This document shows, piece by piece, positions 22,065 through 32,224 of a stretch of DNA of 64,000 nucleotides. Position numbers and translations under genes: made by a program. The notes beneath the pieces were generated by a model, which did not search any database, had not been told where the DNA came from, and saw nothing but the letters and a program-made list of their open reading frames with translations. This DNA is from Lepraria neglecta. Its lineage: Eukaryota; Ascomycota; Lecanoromycetes; Lecanorales; Stereocaulaceae. The DNA lies in NCBI GenBank assembly GCA_033220425.1, contig CM065648.1, forward strand, positions 5,022,001 to 5,086,000. The letters run 5' to 3'. The first letter of the stretch is position 1. The number at the start of each line of letters is the position of its first letter.

Positions 22065-22814
22065 TCACTCTACAACCCTCAAGACCGCTCCTTCCCCTAT
22101 CTCCACCGTCACCACGTTTTTGATCCCACTCATCAACCGAACCGCCCACACATCCTTTCCCTCAATATTCACCTTCGCCAATCCATCCGGCCCTTTCTTG
22201 CCTACATCCCTGATAATCTCGTCCTTCCCACACTCCATCCACCACCACACATGATTCGGCCACCCACTACCCGGCCCATGCGCAAGTTGCACCTGATACT
22301 CCTCGCCCGCTGTCAGTTCCGATAAAGGGGTAGCGCAAATTGCCAGATTCGCCAGGTTGGTGGGCGGTGAGTGGTCGTCGTCGTCGTTGGGGGACGCGAG
22401 CTGCGGTGGCCGCTGCTCCGGCTCCTTCTGGATACCAATCCTCACCTCTCTCGTCACCACCTCCCCAGGCTGCAACTCCAGCAATGCCTCGTGTGGGTCG
22501 GCGAAGCGGATGAGGGACATGCGGCGTTTGTGGATGACGTTCGCCGTGCAGATGGTTCCTGTGCTGAGGGAACGGAGGCGGTAGTCGCTCTGATAGAACG
22601 TTTGGTCGGAGGAGGAGAGGAAGCAGTCGTTTGTATAGACTGTGATTGGGGAGTCGGAGTTCGAGAGGCGGATGGAGAGGGTCAGAGTGAAGGGAGTGGT
22701 GAGGAGGGCGGGGGAGGAGAGGGACAGGGTGGACGGGTGGAGGGAGGGGGTCAGCGTGAGGTGAGGTCGGTTGCGCTGTTGTTTCTGTGGGGGCAGTCGC
22801 AGTGGTGTTGACAT
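22065..22814 (-). CDS. Conserved-looking hypothetical protein
   Basis: A 249-residue intact frame starting at ATG 22,814 (MSTPLRLPPQKQQ). An upstream open frame reaches into the transposon end at 22,913-22,928 but has no ATG, so the ATG at 22,814 is preferred. The sequence is rich in beta-strand-like segments (LTLSIRLSN, ITVYTND) with a Trp-rich stretch, WPNHVWWWMECG, near residue 190. It has no signal peptide or membrane segment. I recall unnamed fungal proteins of this look, but cannot give a function. A Tc1/mariner copy sits 97 bases before the ATG and has probably displaced its promoter. Confidence 0.65.
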   Translation of the reverse strand: MSTPLRLPPQKQQRNRPHLTLTPSLHPSTLSLSSPALLTTPFTLTLSIRLSNSDSPITVYTNDCFLSSSDQTFYQSDYRLRSLSTGTICTANVIHKRRMSLIRFADPHEALLELQPGEVVTREVRIGIQKEPEQRPPQLASPNDDDDHSPPTNLANLAICATPLSELTAGEEYQVQLAHGPGSGWPNHVWWWMECGKDEIIRDVGKKGPDGLAKVNIEGKDVWAVRLMSGIKNVVTVEIGEGAVLRVVE

Positions 22815-22912
22815 TGTTGCATGAACCGATCCGATCAGGGGTCTGGGGTGAAAGAGAGTGGAAGATAGTCGAGGTTCTTTTGGGTCTAGTGGGGTGGAAG
22901 ATGATGGGTCTA

Positions 22913-24975
22913 CGGAGATTGACACCAAAAGTCTTGAATCCGTGGCATACTAACTAAGTCGTTTTTATTAGCTGCGCACTCAATGCCCTTAGTTTAATGT
23001 ATTACGAACACAATACACATTTTTGGGGGGCAAGCTTCATAGCAACTCCAACAACTCCAACAACTCCAACAACTCCAACTTCTTTAACTAATAGCAGCTA
23101 TCTATTCAGACACCAACACCAGTATTCAAGCTCCCATTATAACTGCTACTAGGTCTGTAGCCTTGCTTCCGACCATTATACCGCTGCTGACGCTCTGCAG
23201 GGATGTATGGACGTATATCAGACCATTCGCCTTCGTCCCTGCCCTCCCTATACTCGTTCCCACCGCGCAATTCTATAACATTAGCAATATGACGTGGGAG
23301 GCGCTCAATCCACGATTGGATACGCTTCTGGCTGAGTTCTTCTTCCCAACAGCGCGTCCAGACCTTAGTCAGAATCGCCCTGGTCCGCGGGCAGCCTTTA
23401 CGAGTTGTATGCCTCTTCATCCACCACCAACACGGTTCTATAGCATTTAGATCCGGGGAATTACCGCACCACATAAGGCGGAGGACGTTAGCGTCCAGGA
23501 ATATCTGATTTTGGTGCTTAGATGCATGCGAAGGAGCCTTATCTTCTTGGACAAGAGCTATAGGGCCACATACTTTAGCAAATGGGATAGGCTTCTTCAG
23601 GAGAATAACCGTTTGATAGCGGTACCAATCGATACCTCCCTTCTTTGCGTTTCGGACGATTTTGCCGTGCTTTTGGTCCTATTTCCAAGTAGGCTTGGTA
23701 CCACCCATGTTCTTCAGTCCCATTCTTCTCATTGCCGTCTCAAGTTCCCATTCAGCTTTGAGCTTTGGCTCCAAAATCTTATTCATAGCGTCCATATACG
23801 CCTTAGATTCTTTCTTTTCTGCTAGGGTCTCGTCCTTCCAGATATGGAACGGCCCTTTTCTATCGTATGTAAAACAGCCCCAGAACATAAACTCCATAAA
23901 GCCTCCCCACCGCCGCCGCGTATACGTTACGTTATATTTTTCCCGCGAAGTTCTCCATATTCTGACTTTGCCACGGCGTTGTCCTAAGCAAACGGACGTC
24001 TCATCAGTCCAGATTACTTTTTTCCAATCTTCTATTATCCAGTACTGGAAGCGTAAAGCGAATTGATAGCGGGCTTCCATCATAGCAGGTGTAAGGCCCG
24101 GTTTCTTTGTGGTTTTAACGTTTCTGAAGCCGTGTCTGCGTAGGGTTCGAAGCACTGAGGAAGAAGAGACTCCATTTTCAAATCCTAGTACTGCGGATGG
24201 CTTCTCTCTGCCATTACGGTCTTTCTTTACTGAATTTATTAGTAAGGATACCTCAAGACGAGGAAAAGAATATACCAGCTGCTAGGATTTGAGCCTCTTT
24301 TGCTGGCGTTAAAATACGCGGTCTACCAGAACGCCCTGCATCCGCTACATATTCTTCTTTTAAAATCGACGAGGCTGTAGGGTCGAATCCACGTTCTCTA
24401 GCCTTCTTCCGCAGCCTTTTGACTGACGTTGCATTATATAGTCCAGCCTGTGCAGCTGCTATCTTCTCCTCTATACCGTATTCGGCCAGGGCGAGTGCTT
24501 GGAGTCGCTGCGCTATCGAATGATTGACTGAACGGCCATCTTTGGCGAGCGTATCAAGGCTTAGGGTCTCTTCTAGGGCAGGGAGAGCTGCTGTAGGAGG
24601 CGAATAACGTACGCGGCGTGGGCTTTCAACGATTAATGGCGCAATCGACTCATTCAGCTGCGCGACTGGACCGTGCCTGCGAGGATTTCTTCTTGGTGGA
24701 GCAATTGGCTGAGATTTAGGCCCAGCTGCTGCACTGCGGTGGCGAGGAGCCATTAGTACAGTGACATCTACAGTCTACGGAATTCCCTATCTATCTATAT
24801 ACCTGATACGTATCCCCCTGAGCCCATTGGCCCCATTCCTGACCCAATTGGCGCGGTAATATCGATATTTAGCAGCAGATGCGGCGAAATTTTCGGTAGG
24901 GCTGACGTCTGAGGTCTGCTTGGCGCTGTGGCACTTAGTACTAGCGCAATTCAAGACTTTTGGTGTCAATCTCCG
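22913..24975 (-). mobile_element. Tc1/mariner DD34E transposon, 2,063 bp
   Basis: Perfect 27-bp inverted ends at 22,913-22,939 and 24,949-24,975 (CGGAGATTGACACCAAAAG then TCTTGAAT), flanked by TA at 22,911-22,912 and 24,976-24,977. It carries one transposase frame on the minus strand. Composition is normal and RIP signs are few, so this copy is much younger than the repeat block at the left of the window. It inserted between the hypothetical gene at 22,065 and whatever lay upstream. Confidence 0.9.
23106..24753 (-). pseudogene. Tc1/mariner transposase, lightly damaged
   Basis: The start is ATG 24,753. The N-terminal part has a proline-rich head, then a helix-turn-helix-like KRLRKKARERGF region. 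The catalytic triad is present: WTDETSV (first Asp), VQEDKAPSHASK (second Asp) and NSPDLNAIEPCW (Glu) with 34 residues between the last two, hence DD34E. FWGCFTYDRKGP is a conserved block between them. Two breaks are visible: a frame change near 24,253-24,290 and one in-frame TAG at 23,679. About 540 codons in all. It acts by cut-and-paste of the flanking inverted repeats. This copy is probably inactive. Confidence 0.85.
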
Positions 24976-24977
24976 TA

Positions 24978-25374
24978 TTTGTTATCAATCAGTTTTAAAT
25001 GAGTGCTGTAGGAAGTCCGAGGTGAATGGCTGGCTTTATTACTCAGCAGTACTATAACACTATTGGCTTTCGTTCCGTCGGTCAGTAATCCTTCGCGTTC
25101 ATATCCTTTTGGAAGTAATTACGTATTAAGGCGGAGTCAAGGCTCTATTACTCCTTCTCAGCCCCTCGTCCCACGTGACAGTAGTTTTTTGCGTTGCACG
25201 CAAAAAACCTACTGTTATGTGACCTGGTACTCTTTATCTGAGAGGTTCAGGTAATGTCCTCTTGACTGCAATCATAAAGGATGGGTTAGATACCGAAAGA
25301 TCCATCTTTGGTACGTAATGCAGTCTGAACTTTCCTCACGCTAACCTTGTGAGTACGCCGTCTTTGATTTCTGC
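24978..25374. other. Intergenic, with a strong hairpin
   Basis: No gene is seen. A hairpin lies at 25,175-25,222. A 174-bp stretch 25,007-25,180 begins TGTAGG and ends GTGACA, recalling an LTR, but has no target duplication. Confidence 0.4.
25175..25222. repeat. Inverted repeat able to form a hairpin
   Basis: CAGTAGTTTTTTGCGT pairs with ACGCAAAAAACCTACTG across a 3-base loop (TGC), with one bulged base. The weaker outer arms GTGA and TCAC extend it. It could be a tiny non-autonomous element end, or a terminator-like or recombination site. Confidence 0.7.
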
Positions 25375-26106
25375 CACCGTTGCGATCGCTACTCTCAAAT
25401 CTGCCAGATATTTAAAACGACCTGCATAATTGGACTGGAGCAGTTGTATCAGGCTCCCAACAATCTAAATGCAAAGAATTGAATTCACATTCATACTATG
25501 AACACTTAGTATAATCCCGCAGCTCATAGTCCTAAGTCTTCTCTTGCCTTATCAAGTACAGACTTCATTTGAGAATATAGCTCTTTGTTCTCTTCCAGCT
25601 AACACTTGCCATTTGGAAAAATGTATTTGCGTAGCTCTTGTACGCAGGGGATCAATGATTTGTAACCAGGAGCGAAGCCGGTAATGATCTTGTCGAAGCC
25701 GTCTTCTTCGACCATCAATCCTTTCTTAAGATCCGCCAGTTCTCCTTCGTCTGCATAGTTCCACTTCTCATATTTGGAAACGATCCTGTGTTTGACCTTG
25801 CCCTTCTTATTCAGACCATCATAATGTATACAGATCCAGAAAAGCACCCAGAAGAACGATTCCAGATCGTGCATAAAGCTGTGAGGCCCGCCAAGCAGAG
25901 CACCAATCGCCATGAAGATCTTTGTGCCTGCCATACTTGATAATTGAGGTGGTCTACTGGACAAAGTTGCTTCAAGGTTCAAATCTGCCAGGTATTTAAG
26001 ACGGCTTGCGTCATTGGACCGAAGCAGTGGCATCAGACTCTCAAGACACAAATACAAAGAATAGAATTCGCATTTACACTATGGACACTTAGCATAGTCC
26101 CGTAGC
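25375..26106 (-). repeat. Partial tandem duplications of the kinase 3' end
   Basis: The last part of the FunK1 gene and its 3' flank have been copied downstream. The unit is about 583 bp (stop codon at 26,107 in the full gene, at 25,524 in the copy). A further partial copy of the 3' flank alone lies at about 25,375-25,523, matching 25,958-26,106 at roughly 75-80 percent by eye. Confidence 0.75.
25524..26057 (-). pseudogene. FunK1 kinase C-terminal fragment
   Basis: The fragment has GTKIFMAIGALLGGPHS, HDLESFFWVLFWICIHYDG and LIPCVQELRKYIFPNGKC, the C-lobe of fungal-type protein kinase 1. It parallels the full gene next door. A TAG at 25,599 replaces the Trp of the intact copy (KRWL versus KC-stop-L), after which ENKELYSQMKSVLDKARED continues in frame to 25,524. 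The catalytic lobe is absent, so it cannot be a kinase. Confidence 0.8.
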
Positions 26107-28630
26107 TCACGGTTCCCGGTCTTCTCTTGCCTTTTCGAGTACCGCATTCATCTGGGTATAGAGCTTCATATCTTCACTCAGCCACCGTTTTCCCCCTGGA
26201 AAGACAACCTTCCGCAGCTCTTGCATACATGGAATTAGCGGCTTACAGTATTCCGAGAAAACGTCCCTTATTTTTTTGACAAACCTATCTTCCTCAGACA
26301 CCATTCCAATTTTGATATTTGCGAGTTTCTCGATTGGCTCCCTATTCCACTCCTCAAACTCGTTGACTTTTCTTCTCTCCTGACCCGGTCTATTCCAATG
26401 GATACAGATCCAGAAGAGAACCCAGAAGAACGACTCAAGGTCATGCATAGGACTGTGGTGCTCCCCGAGAAGTGCACCAATTGCCATGAACACCTTCGTA
26501 CCTGTCTTGCCCGGTGCTCCGGACGCTTTGTCATTTTCTATCTTGATTGCGAGGTCCAAATCGATGAGAAACCCATCATCCTCTTGCTCGGTGAGTATAA
26601 TATTGCCCGTCGAGATATCACGGTGAAGAATTCCCGCGTCCAATAAAGACTCGTGCCCTAAAATAATGTCAGCAAGATCGTCGATGCTCATGGTGTAATC
26701 CTGACCTTTGATAGCTCCAATCAATCCGTTTAGGACGGCTATGAGGGAGCTTGCTTCCTCGATGGCCTTGCCGGGATCACGAGTGATGACACGTCGATGG
26801 ACTCGATTGTGAATAGGCGTCTCTGCATTCCTCGATCCAAGGCTTGAGCAAGATCTCTTAATACTAGCTGGTGGCGCCATCTGGGCTGAACTTGACGATC
26901 GCTTCCGTGAAAGACTTGGGCTTTGAGTTCGGCCTGCCACAGCTTTCCCAGGAGATTCGGAGGCTGAGGCTGATGATTCAGGCTCGTACAGGAGTCTCTG
27001 CTTAAACCTCGTTCGACCGCACGTTCCCATCAACCCTCTTCGCACATTCTCGACGGTATCATCGTTCTCCCCTTCAACCTGGACCGTCTCATGATGATAG
27101 TACCGGGCAATATTCCTCACGCCTTTGTCCGTTGCCTCTTTGATGAGCTCCCCTTCTTCCGGTCGTTCCACATACTGCCATGAATCTTTGACGACGAGGG
27201 GCTCCTTCGACTGGTCCCCATCGCAATATGCCCGCCAACACGTCGTAGCGCGGCCAGCAACCACCGCGTGCTTTCTGATGGTCTTGGTAAGAATGAGCCG
27301 TTCGACCTGATCACTTCGGATGATCTCTACGTAACGCTGGCCGTCGGATCGCTGAATTGTCGGGTCGAGGCCGAGCTGTTTGTCGTCCATCAGATGATAG
27401 CCAAGCATGACATGGACGAATTTGAGTCCATCCCGATTGATGTCGAAGAACGAAGATCCAGAGCTGCCTGATCGATCGAAGTGCCATAGGCGCATCTTCG
27501 ATCCACAGAGGGTGAACCCAAGCACGAATCTCCGGTCTTGCGTGCGGAAAACCTCCCGAGCATAAGTAGCGAGATCGAGCCACGCTACCTCTTGCCCGTT
27601 CTCGATGGGATTGCTCTTCAATTCACCGGTCACAAGCATCTGAGCCCAGTTAGACTTTAGTCTATGGGTCTTCTGGTGGTCAGTCTTGCTCTGTCCATGA
27701 CATGCCATAATACCAACGTCCATCTTCCGTTTGATGGGGGATCCATCCAGGTAGGTGCTTGGTCCTTTGTAGATCTGCCGGGAAGCAGCAGGATGCACGC
27801 CACATTCGGTGACCCACGCCGTGAAACGTTCCACGAGCTCTTGCAGCCATTCCAGGACGAGTTCCTCCTTGGCACTCGGAGGCCACCCAGTCCAACCGCT
27901 GCCTTGAGTATAGAGCCGGGTATCTTCCTCTTGACATCGATCGAACACCGTCTCTGCCAGTTCGTCGAGTCGAGGGATATGTCTGAAGACGGCGGGAATG
28001 AAGTCAGGGATATCGATTCGAAGGGTTGGGAGGAGTTCTTCTCTCAGCACATCATCGACCTGCTTCCTGTACTCGGATACGTCTGCGAAGCCGCCCGTGT
28101 TGAACGACCAAGGCGTCTGCTGGAACGAAGATGCAAATGATGGGTGAGATTGGGGGGGGGGTTGTAGGTTGCGGTAGTGGTTGTGGTATTGGTCTCGTGC
28201 GCGCGATGACCTTGTACAGTTCGGTCCATATCTTCTGATCAGCCTCTCCAGTAACTATAGTATGTAGCAGCCTAGTGGTGACCTCGATGTTGGTTTGGCT
28301 TGAGGAAAGACCGGAGTATAGTAGAAGTATTTCACCGCTAAGAGATCCTAAGCCATCTTTGGAGGGAAGAGCCGATGCAGCTGGGAGCAACACCAAAATG
28401 CCTATAACTCTAAGAACCAGACCCTTTCCGACTATCGTGGATTAGCTAGGTCGAAAGTGTTGTGCGTTGCACGTACCTGGATCTGTGAGAAGTTTCTCAT
28501 AACCGGCTGGCGAATCCGTAACTTTCGCGTTCGGATACGTGGAGTTGATTGTGGCAATGAGGGTTTCGAACTCGTCCTTAATAGGATTGGCTCTAATAAT
28601 ATTAAGCTCGCTCTCAGAGAATTGAGCCAT
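26107..28630 (-). CDS. Fungal-type protein kinase (FunK1), nearly intact
   Basis: The ATG is at 28,630 (MAQFSESELNIIRANP). Exon 1 runs to 28,477 and the intron covers 28,381-28,476 (GTACGT, CCAG). Exon 2 runs to the stop at 26,107. The protein is about 808 residues. FunK1 blocks: RLWHFDRSG and INRDGLKFVHVMLGY (head domain), a Ser-rich linker with basic clusters near residues 490-560, then HRDISTGNIIL (catalytic loop) and FLIDLDLAI (metal-binding loop), and HDLESFFWVLFWICIHW. One problem: a 10-base C run (28,152-28,161 on the plus strand, as G) puts the head out of frame with the rest, and nine C would restore it. This may be a sequencing or true slippage error. FunK1 kinases expand in fungi, and their substrates are largely unknown. 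Confidence 0.8.
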
Positions 28631-29159
28631 GAGATGATGAAAGCTCTAGAGGTGTTGCGAAGTGACGCGAAATCCAAGACTGGGATAACAAGCGAGGGGA
28701 TTATTAGCGCCGGCGTTTTCTTCATGAACTTCCCGCTAGTCCTAGACTAGTACGCGGGTGACAGAAGAATCTGTTTTTTCGCACTGCTTCAGATTTGCTG
28801 CGCACCGCAGCAACACCTCGGACACTGATTTTGAAGACTCAAAATTAGTATAACTTTAGAACTCGTTAAGTTATACAACTTTGCAAGCGAAAGTTTCTTC
28901 AGAAAATTCGTGGCTGGGAAGTTATCAGTTGGCGTGAATGAAGATGGGACGGAGATGCAATGCTCTCAATTCGCTATAGGCCTTACGAACAACCGGATGT
29001 TCTTCGATGAGGGGCGTGGAACTGTCCACGTGGATCGAGGACCTTGTATGACTCTTTAAGTCCCTCTAAGTCAATGCTGTATCGCTGACAAGCCTGCTCC
29101 AAGGGTGTACCCTTGAGGACTACGTTACCGCCACAGCGCGCCGCGAGATTGCATGCATC
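28631..29159. other. Intergenic; no clear gene
   Basis: Likely promoter of the FunK1 gene on the left side. A minus-strand frame at 28,983-29,189 (68 codons) has DACNLAARCGG but no recognisable domain. No repeat is seen. Confidence 0.35.
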
Positions 29160-30089
29160 ATGACACAACAAGAGCTTCCTAGGCCGCAAGGTCTTTTCTA
29201 TGGCCCTGGACAGTATCGACCGACGCCGACATCCAAACTGTCGGCACTAACTAACTACCTAAAAGTGGCTAAACATCTTTTACCAAGGAAGGAATCATTC
29301 CGAGCCTCAACAATGTGGCACAGCGACTTACATACGAACAACATATTTGTAGATCTAAGAAAGCCCACTGAGATACTGGGTGTTATCAAATGGCAATCCG
29401 TCTACCTAAGCCCCTTCGTCCTCCAAGCTCGACATCCAGCACTCATTGAATTCAATGGTCCTATCCCTGAAGGGTTCGGTCGCATTGAGCTTCCGAAGGA
29501 CTTCGATGACCTGAGCGTCGATGAGCAGAAAGAAGCAAAGATGTTAAGGTCCGCCCAGTCACTCTACAAACTCTATGAGGTCGAACTACGCCAACGAAAC
29601 GAAGATATTTTCCGCGTTTTGCAATACCGCGAGATGCTAGCAGGCAAGATTTCTGCTTTGGCTGGCTCACTTTTCAGCGATGGCGAACCTATTATCAACG
29701 GTCTGCTTATGGCCGTGGAGAAAGAGTGGCCGGATATCGTCGGACGAGGTCCCGATGGCCAGCCTTCTGTGCCTTGCCCACTCATCTTCTCAGCGCAGGA
29801 TAATCTTCTTCAGAGTGAGCATGAATCATAGTGGATGAGAGGTGTCGAGCTCATGGAAGCTGTTCTTGAGCAATTAGGAGCATACAGAGGTTGGTATGGT
29901 TGGGTTAACCACGCCAGCTATGACTTGATGAAAGCTAAGCTGGACAAGTGTCTTGAAGACTTCTTGGATTGTGAGGCAGAGAATGACATGCAAAGAGTGG
30001 AGTTGCTCAAGGCTTGGCCGTTCACAGAGCAGCCAGTGCAGTCTAGGATGCGCCATTATACACCACCCCCGCGCGACCTGCATCTGTGA
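29160..30089 (+). pseudogene. APH/AIM9-like phosphotransferase, 5'-truncated
   Basis: The frame matches the second half of the aminoglycoside-phosphotransferase-like AIM9 family of fungi: MWHSDLHTNNIFVD (HxDxxxxN catalytic loop), QARHPALIEFNGPIPEG, SAQSLYKLYEVEL and LAGSLFSDGEP. After an in-frame TAG at 29,829 it continues with GVELMEAVLEQLGAYRGW and GWVNHASYD. The usual metal-binding IDWQ is IKWQ here, a lost Asp. The N-lobe with the ATP-binding Lys is missing. It is therefore not an active kinase. The normal family is kinase-like, and AIM9 itself is mitochondrial in yeast. Confidence 0.75.
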
Positions 30090-30230
30090 GTGTTACGGCG
30101 ATTACGATGATTGTGTGGGCTTGTGGAGTCGGGTGTTTAAGAGGGCAAGCAGGGCTGTTCAGGATAAAGGAATATTGTCGATGGTCCTGCCGCGAACGAT
30201 CTTCTAATCACACAAGCTAATTCCACTAAA

Positions 30231-30734
30231 TCATGTATATAGCCGCATACGAGATCCCATAGACGATCTCGTAGATACAAAAACGCTTAGCCTGAAGGAT
30301 GTTGAAAGACCCTCCAACCCCCGCACAAATGTTATGTCTACGTCCTCTTCCTCCACAACCTCAAAAATCTTCCACACCTCCACATCACCAAATTTAACTT
30401 GATATAGACCATGCCGACTCTTGACGATCGCATTGCCTTCGGTGTAGATCAGAGGATACTGATGCGGCAAGGTCTGAGGTCATCCGGTAGGTAGAAGCCT
30501 TCGAACCACACTACCTCCAGGAACCCTTCGACAAGCCTTTTATATCTATCCCTCAAGAGATGAAGGGTATCGTAGCAAAATATCTTGAGGTACGAGTCTA
30601 ATAAAGTCCTGAACGGATGATTCTTCAACATCTAAAATTTGATTGTAGCACGGGGACAAAACGCCACTCGCCGATATTCTACGAATTCCAAAAGGAGGAG
30701 TGAATAGGGATTGTCTCTCGAGAACCTCCACCAT
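30231..30734 (-). pseudogene. Unknown decayed protein
   Basis: Three overlapping minus-strand frames look like one broken protein: PPFGIRRISASGVLSPCYN, then HPFRTLLDSYLKIFCYDTL and VEGFLEVVWFEGFYLPDD, then HQYPLIYTEGNAIVKSRHG and LYQVKFGDVEVWKIFEVV. Two frame changes are needed. I do not recognise the family. An acidic EVVEEEDVD segment is near the end. Confidence 0.4.
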
Positions 30735-31554
30735 TATCTACGTCAATACAAAGGAAACCCCCTATAAAATTTCGGTCACCGAAGGCAAAGCTTTGACTAT
30801 TCTTGCTCTCGGTGGACTGTCATACGACAATGGCCTGCCTGCTGTGGGAAGCCCTCCGGTTGCACTAAAGTTGTTAAAGAGCGGCTACGCAATGCATCTA
30901 TCGGCCGGTGAAAGGTAGACGTTCAAGGGGAAAGGTAGAGGATGTGCACTCTTAATGCTGTGGAAATAATAAGGTTATCCGAGCTAGCTTAAGGGCGGTA
31001 GTGTCGATATGGAATAATGTGATCAAGATAGTGAAATACTTTTGGGAGCATCCAAGAAGCCAAAGAATCAGTGTGCTGCGGGTCAGCAGCGCTGAAATAT
31101 CAAAGGCAGGAGGCCGTACGCTTTCAAGCAGTTTCAGGAAGCGTTTTATAAGTAACAAATATATTTGGGTTGATTGTCATCTGATGACTTAATTCATGAT
31201 GATCGGACCTAGCAAAGTTTTGGGATCTGTAAGGGTATGCATTGTCCTTAGGTAGCAATTACATTTTTTAAAGACCACTTTCGGAAAATCATAAAGCTCA
31301 GGACCTATCTACACAGTAAAATAAAGAGCCTAGCCAAAATTTGTGGAAACGAGAGCTCTCCGTAATCAGTGGAGCTCATACTTTAATTATGTCTCGTCGA
31401 ATCAGCGGCGCACATATGGTCGCACCCCAATTTCCACTGCGATCTCATCATCATTCTAGGAAAATTCATGCCCCAGAGCCACTTAACCCAACCAGAGCCT
31501 TCTGTGTAGGGCAGTGTATGTCCTTCTGACATAGGTCAAAAATGTCTCCACCAG
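30735..31554. other. No gene I can support
   Basis: Short frames on both strands (for example 30,700-30,918, plus) lack any family feature. The stretch separates the APH-like remnant from a second FunK1 remnant. Confidence 0.35.
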
Positions 31555-31890
31555 CCCATCGAGTCGTTGAACACATTCGAAGACGGTGTGGACGAAGTCG
31601 GGGATATCGAGTCCGAGGCCGAGCTTGAGTTCTTCCCTTAACGCATCATCCACCTGCTTCCTGTACTCAGATACATTTGCGAAGCTTCCCGTATTGAAGG
31701 ACTAAGGCGTCTACTTGTATGACAATATGAACGATGGGCAGGATGGGGGAGGAGTGGTTGGTTGCGGTAATGGCTTTGTTCGCAAAAGGCCTTCGTTTAG
31801 TTTAGTCCATATCTTCTGAATATCCCCTAAGCAACGACAGAGTTTAGCATGCCAGCGACGAGCTTGATATCGGTTTGGCTTGAGAAGAGG
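31555..31890 (-). pseudogene. FunK1 N-terminal remnant, second locus
   Basis: The DNA aligns with 27,960-28,320 of the full FunK1 gene. Shared stretches include CACCTGCTTCCTGTACTC, GGCGTCTAC/GGCGTCTGC and TTAGTCCATATCTTCTGA-like blocks, in the same order and spacing. It covers the head of the kinase only. Frames are broken. It abuts a STAND-type head on the same strand, so two gene pieces have been joined here. Confidence 0.7.
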
Positions 31891-32224
31891 TCAGAATAAG
31901 GCTACCCAGCGTCGCGACGATCATTTGCTGGGTATCTTGGGTCGCCGAGACATATTCAAAGACGTTGAGTTAGACCTAGTCAATGTGCTCGGAGACCTGG
32001 GCACAAATAGCAAGGCATTGTCTGGTGCTATCCTTTTCCTCTTGAACTCGTTCTTACTCAGCTCCATCATCGTCGGATATCCTGGCTCCTCGTAAGTATA
32101 GGATTTGCAGTCTGGTGTCAATTTCTTGGAGGTGCTCTTCGAGGTCGGAGGTCGTATTCGTAATCATGTCTTTATGTTCATTGAGAATTTTGGCTGTGAC
32201 GACGGCCTGGCGGCTTTGCGACAT
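31891..32224 (-). pseudogene. STAND/PigL_N-type N-terminal coiled domain, remnant
   Basis: From ATG 32,224 it reads MSQSRQAVVTAKILNEHKDM, then TTSDLEEHLQEIDTRLQIL and QEEKDSTRQCLAICAQVSEH, ending near SATQDTQQMIVATLG. This is the alpha-helical head found on many fungal NACHT/ankyrin (STAND) proteins. Stops at 32,054 (TAA) and two more near 31,970 break it. The NTPase part is absent. Intact relatives are thought to signal in self/non-self recognition. Family recognition is from memory. Confidence 0.65.

Noticed and set aside
25007-25180. Possible 174-bp solo LTR (TGTAGG ... GTGACA)
   Set aside because: Ends look right but the flanks (AGTGC and GTAGT) do not form a target duplication, and no partner or internal region is seen.
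30700-30918. 72-codon plus-strand frame
   Set aside because: No family features and it overlaps a better, though broken, minus-strand protein.
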